Source of the DNA: Micromonospora echinofusca
Lineage (GTDB): Bacteria > Actinomycetota > Actinomycetes > Mycobacteriales > Micromonosporaceae
Reading direction: 5' to 3'
Assembly: GCF_017614955.1 (NCBI RefSeq)
Contig: NZ_WVUH01000001.1
Location: 58,238 to 122,237, forward strand
Length of the DNA stretch: 64,000 nucleotides
The position numbers were made by a program, and so were the translations under genes. Positions within the stretch are counted from its first letter, which is position 1, and each line of letters begins with the position of its first letter. Below are positions 9,331 through 17,700 of this stretch, in pieces. The notes below the pieces were generated by a model. That model was given only the letters and a program-made list of their open reading frames with translations. It did no database searches and was not told the DNA's origin.

Positions 9331-10215
9331 CTACCGCAGCGCGGTCGCGGCTGCCGCCCGGACCGCCGCCGTCAGCCCCGACAGTGCCGTCGACTCCAGC
9401 CGCCAGTACTGCCAGTGGAGCGGCACGTCCAGGTGGTGTCCCACGGTCAGGTCGACGAGCCTGCCGGCGGCGAGGTCGGCGCGGGCGACGCCCTCAGGTA
9501 CGAGACCCCAGCCGAGGCCGAGCCGGATCGCCTCGGTGAAGCTCGCGGACGCCGGCACGAAGTGCGTCGGCGGGTCGACGTCACGGTGCGTGACCATGCG
9601 GACGAAGCGATGCTGAAGGGTGTCCTTGCGGTTGAAGCGGATCATGGGTGCGGTCGCGAACGCGGCCGCCGGGTCACGTCCGGCGAACCACGTCGCGTGG
9701 CGCGCCGGAGTGGCGACCGCGAGATAGCGCATCGCGCCGAGCGGTAGCACCCGGCACCCCTGCACGGCGACCTGTTCGGTGGTCACCGCAGCCATCACGG
9801 TGCCGGCCCGCAGCAGCTCCGCCGTGTGCCCCTCGTCGTCGGTGTGCAGGTCGAAGTCGACGTCGGGCAGGGCGGTGAGGACGGGCAGGAACCAGCCGGC
9901 GAGGGAGTCCGCGTTGACCACGACAGCGACCCGGGTGCGGGCCTGGCGACCGCCCAGGGTGCCCCGCGCGGCGTTGAGGGCCTCGTGCTCCAGCAGCGCC
10001 ACCTGCCCGCCGAGGCGTACCAGGGGCTCTCCGGCGGCCGTCGGCGTGCACGGTCGCGCCCGGCGGACGAGCACCTGTCCGACGACCTGTTCCAACGCCT
10101 TGATGCGCTGACTGACCGCCGACGGGGTGACGTGCAGGGCCCGCGCCGCCGCGTCGAAGCTGCCGTGCTCGATGACCGCCTGGAACGTGGCGAGCTGAAC
10201 CGGGTCGAGTGCCAT
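9331..10215 (-). CDS. lysG: LysR-family regulator, LysG/ArgP type
   Basis: A 294-aa LysR-type activator. The N-terminal winged helix covers about residues 5-62 (QLATFQAVIEHGSFDAAARAL, TPSAVSQRIKALE), followed by a periplasmic-binding-like effector domain. It is divergently transcribed from a LysE exporter across a 60-bp gap with a T-N11-A dyad, the standard arrangement in which LysG senses basic amino acids and activates lysE. Length and sequence fit the ArgP/LysG clade. The 215 bp between its stop and the IS607 left end show no gene. Confidence 0.9.
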   Translation of the reverse strand: MALDPVQLATFQAVIEHGSFDAAARALHVTPSAVSQRIKALEQVVGQVLVRRARPCTPTAAGEPLVRLGGQVALLEHEALNAARGTLGGRQARTRVAVVVNADSLAGWFLPVLTALPDVDFDLHTDDEGHTAELLRAGTVMAAVTTEQVAVQGCRVLPLGAMRYLAVATPARHATWFAGRDPAAAFATAPMIRFNRKDTLQHRFVRMVTHRDVDPPTHFVPASASFTEAIRLGLGWGLVPEGVARADLAAGRLVDLTVGHHLDVPLHWQYWRLESTALSGLTAAVRAAAATALR

Positions 10216-10232
10216 AAGAGATGCTAACGGTA

Positions 10233-10247
10233 CTGAAGAATCTTTAG
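10233..10247. promoter_or_regulatory. candidate LysG operator
   Basis: CTGAAGAATCTTTAG is a near-perfect 7-1-7 dyad (one mismatch) that contains a T-N11-A core, the classic LysR-type site. It lies in the 60-bp space between the divergent lysG and lysE starts. Confidence 0.5.
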
Positions 10248-10275
10248 CTGGAGTGCACGAAGGGGTCGGCCTAGC

Positions 10276-10878
10276 GTGGCGGACGTGGGTTCACTGCTGG
10301 CCGGATTCGGCTTCTCCCTCGCGTTGATCGTCGCCATCGGGGCGCAGAACGCCTTCGTGCTCCGCCAGGGACTACGCCGGGAACACGTACTGCCGGTCGT
10401 GGCGGTCTGCGTGACCGCCGACGCCGCGCTGATGACCGCCGGTATCGCCGGCCTCGGCGCGGTACTGGCCGACGCGCCCGCCGTCCTGACGGCGGTGCGG
10501 TGGGGCGGCGCGGCCTTCCTGCTCGGGTACGCCCTGCTGGCGGCCCGCCGGGCCCTGCGACCCGCCGCCCTGACCCCACTCGACCGTCCGCCGGCCACCC
10601 TCCGCGCGACGCTGCTGGCCTGCCTGGCGTTCACCTTCCTCAACCCGCACGTCTACCTGGACACCGTGGTCCTGCTCGGCACGGTCGCCCACCACGATCC
10701 CAACCGATGGGCGTTCGGCGGCGGGGCGGCGACGGCGAGCCTCGTGTGGTTCACCGGGCTGGGGTTCGGCGCCCGCCGGCTGGCGCCCCTGCTGGCCCGG
10801 CCGGCGGCGTGGCGGGTCGTGGACGGGGCGATCGCCGCCGTGATGGCCGCCCTCGGGGTGTCGCTGGCCGTCGGCTGA
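10276..10878 (+). CDS. lysE: LysE/ArgO-type basic amino-acid exporter
   Basis: A 200-aa inner-membrane exporter of the LysE family. The N-terminus [23 protein letters not shown] is the family signature ([11 protein letters not shown]), and [16 protein letters not shown] (the NPxxYLD motif) follows in the middle. About six hydrophobic segments are visible. GTG 10276 is used; a GTG at 10285 is possible. Divergence from lysG indicates export of lysine/arginine controlled by that regulator. Confidence 0.93.
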   Translation: MADVGSLLAGFGFSLALIVAIGAQNAFVLRQGLRREHVLPVVAVCVTADAALMTAGIAGLGAVLADAPAVLTAVRWGGAAFLLGYALLAARRALRPAALTPLDRPPATLRATLLACLAFTFLNPHVYLDTVVLLGTVAHHDPNRWAFGGGAATASLVWFTGLGFGARRLAPLLARPAAWRVVDGAIAAVMAALGVSLAVG

Positions 10879-10909
10879 CCGACCCCGCGCGCCGACTCCG
10901 GCCTGGTGT

Positions 10910-11344
10910 TCAGCGGTCGACGGTCGCCGGGGTGACCCGGTCCCAGGCGTCGATCGGCAGGGCGATCACCGCAGCGGGGAACAGGCCGTTCTCCTCGTGG
11001 TCGATGTGGCGGCGCAACCGGTCGAGAGCGGCGAGGACCGGCTCCCAGTCGGGGTCGGCCCGGTCGACGCGTCCCAGCACCCCGTGGATGTCGTCGTGCT
11101 CCGCGCAGAGCAGGTCGACCGCCTCGGCCAGGCTCCCTTCGGCCCTCAGCTCGCTGAAGAGCCCGTTCTCCTCGGTGGCGGTGTGCGGCAGGAGGAGCGC
11201 GAGCAGGTCGTCGAGCGCCGCGACGGCCCCGTCGCCGGTCCGTACCGCCCGGGCCAGCTGCCCGGCGGCGTTCGCGATCGCCTCGTGCTCGGCCGACAGC
11301 CGACCGACCAACGGGAAGTCCCGGCAGCCGCAGTAGGAGCACAT
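10910..11344 (-). CDS. hemerythrin HHE-domain protein
   Basis: A 144-aa hemerythrin-like cation-binding protein. Di-iron ligand candidates are His20 (LSAEHEAI), PHTATEENGLF, EHDDIH and HIDHEENGLF, the expected helical-bundle pattern. The ATG at 11344 gives an unusual Cys-rich N-terminus, MCSYCGC, which could bind metal or form disulfides. It converges with lysE and is divergent from the ArsR-like regulator. Oxygen, NO or iron handling is the family theme; the specific role is unknown. Confidence 0.85.
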   Translation of the reverse strand: MCSYCGCRDFPLVGRLSAEHEAIANAAGQLARAVRTGDGAVAALDDLLALLLPHTATEENGLFSELRAEGSLAEAVDLLCAEHDDIHGVLGRVDRADPDWEPVLAALDRLRRHIDHEENGLFPAAVIALPIDAWDRVTPATVDR

Positions 11345-11562
11345 CGGATTCCTCCTCGGTCCAGGACGACGACTCTGGTTCCATCCTTGTCCGGAGAACC
11401 TCGGCGGGTAGAGCCGGAAGGCCCGGCGCGTCGGGACGGCAGGCCCGCCTTGCGCCGTCGGTGGGCACGACGGCCTGGACCGTGGCGCCGGCGGTCGAGG
11501 CGGGTGTGACACCGCACCCTCGACCGGTTCTCCCGCCGTCTGTCGTTGTAACGTCATTCACC

Positions 11563-12294
11563 GTGGAAACCCCCAGAACCGGGCCGACCGGGGAGGTCGT
11601 CGACGCCGCCCGGCACCGGGCGCTCGGTACCGCGAGCCGGGCCCGGATCCTGGAGCTGGTGCGCGCCGCCGACAGTGGCCTGACCATCGCCGAGGTCGGC
11701 GAGCGGACCGGTCTGCATCCCTCCACCGCGCGTGACCACCTCGACCGCCTCGTCGACGCGCGACTGCTCGTCAGGGCGCGGGCCAGCGGCGGACAGCCGG
11801 AACGCCCGGCGTGGCGCTACCGGGTGATCACCGAGGAGACCCCCGCGCCGGCGCCGTACCGCGCGCTCGCCGCCGCCCTGCTCGACCACCTCTCCCGGCG
11901 CGGCCGAGGTGACGTCCGGGCCGAGGCCGCCCGGGTCGGCCACGACTGGGGACGCCACCTTGCTGCGGCCACGCCGCCGGGCGGGAAACCCGTCGACACC
12001 CTGCTGGCGGTGCTGCGCGGGCTGGGCTTCAACCCCGCCCTGCACCCCACGGCCGACGGAGGCACCGAGATCCACCTGTCCACCTGTCCGTTCCTCGAAC
12101 TGGTCGCCCGCAACCCCGATGCCATCTGCGGCCTGCATGTCGGCGTCCTACGCGGCGCACTGGAGCACGCCGGCGCTCCGCCGAGCGACGCCGTGCTGGA
12201 GCCGTTCGGCGCGCCGACCGCCTGCGTCGTGCGCCTGTCCCTCCCGCCCGGACCTCCGTCGGACGCTCCGGGTGGGGAAACCACGACGAACTGA
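11563..12294 (+). CDS. ArsR/SufR-like helix-turn-helix regulator
   Basis: A 243-aa regulator. The N-terminal winged helix (ASRARILELV, GLTIAEVGERTGLHPSTARDHLDRLV, about residues 20-75) is of ArsR type. The C-terminal sensor half carries cysteines in STCPFLE, AICGLH and TACVVR, reminiscent of SufR-like proteins where such residues hold a cluster or metal. GTG 11563 is preferred; a longer in-frame upstream extension is not supported. It is divergent from the hemerythrin gene 218 bp away, so redox or NO sensing is plausible but inferred. Confidence 0.75.
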   Translation: METPRTGPTGEVVDAARHRALGTASRARILELVRAADSGLTIAEVGERTGLHPSTARDHLDRLVDARLLVRARASGGQPERPAWRYRVITEETPAPAPYRALAAALLDHLSRRGRGDVRAEAARVGHDWGRHLAAATPPGGKPVDTLLAVLRGLGFNPALHPTADGGTEIHLSTCPFLELVARNPDAICGLHVGVLRGALEHAGAPPSDAVLEPFGAPTACVVRLSLPPGPPSDAPGGETTTN

Positions 12295-12332
12295 TCGCCC
12301 AGGATGGCCGGCGGTCGGGCCGCGCGTCGCGG

Positions 12333-13229
12333 TCAGGTCGCCGTCGGCGTGGTCGACGGTCGGTCGTCGGGCGGCTGGGGCGGTGAGATCCAGGTGACCA
12401 GTACCACCGAAATGATCATGAGGAGGAACCACGACGCGAGCTTCGACGGCGACACGGTGTGCCAGCCGTCCAGTTGGCTCGGGTAGAGCCAGGCATGTGA
12501 CCAGGTGGCGATGTTCTCCGCGAGCCAGATGAAGAAGGCGACGAGGAGGAAGGCCAGCAGCAGGGGCATCCGCCACCGCAGCCGGAAGACCCGGAAGTGC
12601 ATCACACAGCGGCCGAACACCACCGCGACCGCGCCGACGAGCAGCCACCGGACGTCGGTCACGTAGTGGTTGGTGAAGAAGTTGGCATAGATGGCGACCG
12701 CCAGGAGCGCAGTCACCCAGCGCCTCGGGTACCGCGCGAAACGCAGGTCGAACAGCCGGTGGACGCGGACCAGGTAGGAGCCGACCGCGGCGTACATGAA
12801 ACCGCTGAACAACGGCACCGCGCCGACCCGCAGGAGACCGTCGGGCGGGTAGGACCACGAACCCACCTCGGTCTTGAACAGCTCCATCACCGTGCCGACG
12901 AGGTGGAACAGGACCACGACCCGCAGTTCCCGCAGCGTCTCCAGGCGACCGGCCACCATGGCGACCTGGATCGCGACGGCGGCGATGGTCAGGGCGTCGT
13001 TGCGGGCGAGGGCGGCCTCCGTCGGGTACCACAGGCGCGCCGCGACGATGACCGCCAGCATCGCCCCGCCGAACACGCACGCCCAGGCCTGCTTGAGCCC
13101 GAACACCAGGAACTCGGTCAACCACGCACCCGGTCCGCGCCGGGGCAGCCGGGCCAGGATCACCCGGACCCGGGCCTCGATCGACCGCTCGGCTGTGGTC
13201 AGGGTGGGAGGTACGACAGGCGTGGCCAT
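12333..13229 (-). CDS. DUF817 membrane protein
   Basis: A 298-aa polytopic membrane protein with the DUF817 signature region (FGLKQAWACVFGG, VMELFKTEVGSWSYP, PLFSGFMYAAVGSY, WHTVSPSKLASW). Around seven or eight hydrophobic segments are visible. Function of the family is not established. It converges with the ArsR-like regulator (38-bp gap) and is divergent from the cupin gene. Confidence 0.85.
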   Translation of the reverse strand: MATPVVPPTLTTAERSIEARVRVILARLPRRGPGAWLTEFLVFGLKQAWACVFGGAMLAVIVAARLWYPTEAALARNDALTIAAVAIQVAMVAGRLETLRELRVVVLFHLVGTVMELFKTEVGSWSYPPDGLLRVGAVPLFSGFMYAAVGSYLVRVHRLFDLRFARYPRRWVTALLAVAIYANFFTNHYVTDVRWLLVGAVAVVFGRCVMHFRVFRLRWRMPLLLAFLLVAFFIWLAENIATWSHAWLYPSQLDGWHTVSPSKLASWFLLMIISVVLVTWISPPQPPDDRPSTTPTAT

Positions 13230-13303
13230 CGCGGTGGACGCTATCGCGCTCCCCCCTTCGACGTGCCGCCGGTACGGGCCGGATGGCGTGACCGGAACAG
13301 GTC

Positions 13304-13332
13304 TTGACCGGGCCGGACGTCTGGCATTTGAT
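13304..13332 (+). promoter_or_regulatory. possible sigma-70-type promoter for the cupin gene
   Basis: TTGACC at 13304-13309 and TTTGAT at 13327-13332 are 17 bp apart in an AT-richer patch upstream of the cupin start. An 8-bp palindrome ATGATCAT follows immediately downstream. Confidence 0.3.
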
Positions 13333-13389
13333 AAAAATGATCATGCAGGACACCCCTGCCAGGTCGTACCGTCCACGAAAGGAAACACC

Positions 13390-13755
13390 GTGAGCAACTA
13401 CGGGCACGCGACCGCGCCGGACGGGAGCCGGGTCGAGTTGGGCGCCGTCGGCCAGCAGGTGGTCTTCGAGAACGACCAGGTGCGGGTCTGGGAGATCACC
13501 CTGGAGCCCGGTGAACAGCAGCCCTGGCACCACCACCTCAACCCGTACCTGGTGATCGCGCTGGAAGCCGCCGACAACCGGATCGACGCGCTGGCCGGTG
13601 GCGACCCGCGACTGGTGCACGAGGCCGTCGGCGGCGTGGTCTACCGCGAGCCGGGGGAGGTGCACATGCTTACCAACCACGGCACCACCCGGTACCGCAG
13701 CCGGCTGGTCGAGCTGAAGTGCCTGGGGGAGAACCTCGTGGGCGGCGACCGGTAA
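13390..13755 (+). CDS. small cupin-domain protein
   Basis: A 121-aa single-domain cupin. Metal-binding positions of the first cupin motif are visible in PWHHHLNPYLVIALE, and the second motif region is REPGEVHMLTNHGTTRYRSRLVELK. GTG 13390 follows a GAAAGGAAAC ribosome binding site. No enzymatic partner is adjacent; the substrate is unknown. Confidence 0.8.
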   Translation: MSNYGHATAPDGSRVELGAVGQQVVFENDQVRVWEITLEPGEQQPWHHHLNPYLVIALEAADNRIDALAGGDPRLVHEAVGGVVYREPGEVHMLTNHGTTRYRSRLVELKCLGENLVGGDR

Positions 13756-13771
13756 CCGGACCGGCGGGGCT

Positions 13772-13797
13772 GCGGCGGGAGGAACGAAGGCCGCCGC
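13772..13797 (+). terminator. possible terminator after the cupin gene
   Basis: GCGGCGG (13772-13778) and CCGCCGC (13791-13797) form a 7-bp GC stem with a 12-nt loop, 17 bp after the cupin stop. There is no U-tract, which is common in actinomycetes. Confidence 0.35.
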
Positions 13798-13923
13798 CCC
13801 GACCGGTACCGCCCCACCGACGCTCGTGTTCTGTCAGCCCCTACTGTTAGCCTCCGCTGCGTCGTCGATCATGGCCGATTCATTGTGAAATCTGGCTTTT
13901 GGCCATTGCGGAGGGTGTTCCTG

Positions 13924-14781
13924 ATGGGCTGGCTACCGGTGGGAGACTCGTACGAGATCTCCCTCGTGGACGGAAAGGTGGTGGCCCGGTCCGTCGGCCC
14001 GCGTGGCGCCGGTCGTCCACTGAAGACCCTGCCGAAGGGGTTGCGGGACGACGCCGAGGTGGACCGGTTGCGCCAGCTCGCCCAGTGGCTGGGCCGGCAC
14101 GCCGCCGAGTGCCTGGCCCGCGTCGACGCCTGGGTGGTGTCCTCGCTGCCGGTACCGACCGGACTGCTCGCCCGGGTCTGGCCGGACCCGGCCTGGCGCG
14201 ACGCGCTCTACGACCTCGTGGTGGTCGGGGACGACCGAGCCGAGCCGGGCTTCCTGCGGGACGTCACCGACACCGGTGACCTGCGGGTGGTCAACCTCGA
14301 CGGGGAGACCGTCCGGCTCTCGCCGGTCAGCGCCACCCTGCCCCACCCGGTGCACCTGCCCGACCTGGCCGACCTGCGCGGGTTCGCCGACGAACTGGAC
14401 ATCGCCCAACGGATCGCGCAGCTGCACCGGGGCACCTGGGACAGACCCGCCAACCTGAAGGACCGGGACACCACGGTCACCGACTTCCACGGCACCACCG
14501 TCCCCGCCCGGCTGGCCGCCCGGGCCGCCACGTCCGGCTTCCGGGCCACCGGCGGGCAGGTCACCTGCCGGGTCTGGGAGGCCGGTCGCACGGTCGAGGC
14601 CACCCTGTACTTCGACGAGGAGTACTGGGACTCCGAGGCGACCCTGGGTGCCCTGTCCTGGTCGGTCGTGGACGGACCGACGCTGCGACTGACCGAGGTC
14701 GGGCCGGTGGCCTGGTCGGAAGGAATGCGGATGGCGACGGCCCTGTCCGGCGCCGCGACGGCAACGGGGGAGAAGGCGTGA
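13924..14781 (+). CDS. DUF4132-domain protein, first gene of MoxR/VWA/SWIM operon
   Basis: A 285-aa protein that is almost entirely a DUF4132 domain, the C-terminal domain of E. coli YehI (MolR-type). Signature blocks are PKGLRDDAEVDRLRQLAQWL, SSLPVPTGLLARVWPDPAWR, DLVVVGDD and VNLDGETVRLSPVSATLPHP. The ATG at 13924 is preceded by GGAGG at about 13909; GTG 13885 is an in-frame alternative. The gene overlaps the next by GTGA. In E. coli this domain sits in a much longer protein; here it is stand-alone beside a 1645-aa partner. Biochemical role unknown. Confidence 0.85.
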   Translation: MGWLPVGDSYEISLVDGKVVARSVGPRGAGRPLKTLPKGLRDDAEVDRLRQLAQWLGRHAAECLARVDAWVVSSLPVPTGLLARVWPDPAWRDALYDLVVVGDDRAEPGFLRDVTDTGDLRVVNLDGETVRLSPVSATLPHPVHLPDLADLRGFADELDIAQRIAQLHRGTWDRPANLKDRDTTVTDFHGTTVPARLAARAATSGFRATGGQVTCRVWEAGRTVEATLYFDEEYWDSEATLGALSWSVVDGPTLRLTEVGPVAWSEGMRMATALSGAATATGEKA

Positions 14782-17700
14782 CCGGGATGACGACCACGTC
14801 GGGCGGGGCCTCGGCCGAGAGCCTGCTGAGCGCCGGCGCGGTACTGCCGACCGGCACCGCCGACGCCGGTGACCGCGCCGTACCCCTGACCGCCCGCACC
14901 TACCGGCACCCCGCCCTCGACGACCGACCGGTGGTCCGCCTGGTCGACGCCGCCCTCGGCGAGGGCGAGGACATGGCCGTCGGGTTCCTCGGTCTGACGC
15001 CGGCCGCCGAGCCGGCCGTCGTCGGGCTGGGCCCACGTCGCCCGCTGGCCTTCCCCGAATGGGTGCTGGTCCACCACCCGACCGACGGCCGGCACGCCCT
15101 CGCCGTGGTACCGGAGCTGCAGAAACTGGCCCGGCAGGTACGGTCGCGCCCGAAAACCGCCCTGGACGCCCACCAGGGGCTCGCCGACCGGTTCGCGCGT
15201 ACGCTGCCGCACTTCCTGCCGACGTTCTTCGAGCAGGCCGCGCGGGTCTTCCTGGCCGCCGGGCAGGACACCTACGCGACGCAACTGTTCAACAAGGCCC
15301 GCAGGGCGGAGGCGCAGCACGGCCTCCCGGTCGACCTGGACCGGCTGGACGAGGTCTACCTGGAGTTCGCGTCGGCCAAGGTGGTCTCCGCGACCGCGCT
15401 GGCCGGCTACGCGAAGGAACTGTCCGCCCAGCTGCCCGCCGACGAGGCACTGGACCGGTTCTGCCGGCTGGCGCTGCGGGCCGCCGCCGCCGGGGTGGTG
15501 CCGTCCACCCAGTCGGCCACGGCGGTGAACCGGCTGGTCCGGACCGCCGCCAAAGCCGTCGGCAAGGCCGCCGCCGCCGACCGGGAGGCGGCCTACCTGA
15601 CCGAACTGATCCGACTGCCGGTGGTCGCCGAGGCGCCCGCCGGCTGGTGGAAGGCACACCTTGCGGCGGTGACGGCGCTGGCCGACCGTGACCCGGCGAT
15701 CCGTGGCAGCCTGCTCGACCTGATGCCCACCGACCGGGACAACCTGGACCCGTGGCTGACCCTGCTGACCGACACCGGCGCGCTCGCCGGACTCGCCGAC
15801 CCGGACGTCCCGGACGCGACCCGTCCACGGGACGGCTCCGCCGGCTGGCTGCGCCGGTTCCTGACCCGGGCCACCTCCGGTTACCGGCCCCGCCGGATGT
15901 CGAAGCTGTATCCACTCGTCGAGCGGATGACCGACCGGCTGCGCGCCGAACTGACCGGGAGCGGCGAGACCCTCAGCGGCCACGGCGACCTGGACCTGTT
16001 CGACCTGCTGCTCGCCCGGGACGTGCCGGTGACCCCGCCGACCGAGCGCGACACCCTGGACCTGGCGCAGTGGGTCAGGACGGGGGGAGAACGGGACCTG
16101 CGCGCCCTGGCCGGCGACGACCGGTTCGCCGACGCCCTGCGTCGGGGTCTCGACCAGCTCGACGACCAGGAGCAGGCCCTGCGCCGGCTGGCGGAGACGC
16201 CGGGCATCCGACCGTTGCTGACCGACTGGCTGGGGGCGCGGATCCGGGACCGGTTCACCACCGCACTGCCGTACCTGCCGGACTCGGTGAACTGGCTGGG
16301 CCGGCTACCGGTCGAGGCCCTGCACCTGGTCGCCGACGACCTCGACCGGTCCGGCCGTCCGGGTGGTGCCCTCGGGCAGATGCTCGACGTCGACCTCACC
16401 GGGCACGTCACCCGTACCCTGCGCGGCGGCATCATCGACGAGTTGGGCTGGCCGGACTGGGAACTGGCCTGGCAGGAGGTGACCGGTGGCGACCCCCGGG
16501 TCGAAACGACCCGGCAGGAAGCCTGGCCGTACCTGATCCTGGGCGGGCCGGCCACCGTGCGGGTGCTCGGCGCCGAGGGCATCGTGCTCCGCCACGACCT
16601 GCGCATCCCCGCCGGTGACATGTGGGGCCAGCCGGGCTACCACTACGTCGACGGCCACCTACTGGTCTACTGGCAGTCCCAGGCGCTCGGCTACGACCTG
16701 CGCGGCTACTGGCACTCCTCGCCGGGCGACCTCCAGCCGATCCTCGGCCGCTCCCGCGGCGGCCGGCCGCGCGGCAACGGGATCACCCTGCCGCTGCCCG
16801 GTGGCGGGCGGACCACCGGCGGTGGCGTGCTGCACGTCGGCGACACCGCGGTCCCGGCGCAGCTACCGGTCATCACCGACGGCACCTGCCACTGGGTCCA
16901 CCGGCGCGGCGAGGACGACAACGGCCTCGGCTGGCACGAGTACGACCCGGCCAGCAACACCTACGGCCGACGCAGCCTGCCCCGGTTCCTGGCCGACCTT
17001 CCGGTCGAGGGGAGCCGCCTGCACCAGTCGGCCAGTTGGCTGCGGCCGGCCCTGTCCGAACGGGCCACCCCCGCCGCCGTACCCGTGGACGGTCTGCTCG
17101 GCTGGCGGGTGGTCACCCTCCCCGACGGCGCGGTCCGCGGCGAGGACCTCGCCGGCCGTACCGTCACCGTGGCCGGGGGAACGCAGCCGATCGCCGCGCT
17201 GCTGCTGCCCGGCGACGACCGGCCACGGGCCGTGCTCAGCGGCTTCGTCCTGGTCGACCCGGACGGGGTGGTGTCGTCCGCCGGCGAACCCGCCTCCGAC
17301 GCGGTGCCGCTGCCCAATCCGGAGTTCCTCGGCAACCTGCTGCCCCGGGACCCGGACGGCTCCACCGCCCTACGCCGGATGGACGCGGACACCGCCGCCG
17401 CGCTGTTCACGCTCGCCCTCGACGAACGCCGCGCCGCCCTGGCCGCGCGGGCCGCAGCCCAAACCACCACCGGGCTCCGGCCCGGCCCGGCCACCGCCGA
17501 CGCAGACGAGCCGGACGCGCTGGTCGAGGCCCTCCGCTCGGCCGTACCGGCAGTCGGCCACGACGCGCTGCGGGCCGGCGTGGCCCGGGTGCTGCGGCTG
17601 GCGGCCCGGGTGCGTACCGACCTGGACGCGGTGACCGAGAAACTGACCAGGTCGCTGTCCGCCCCGCCGACGGCACCGGTGCCCACCGCGACCGGCCCCA

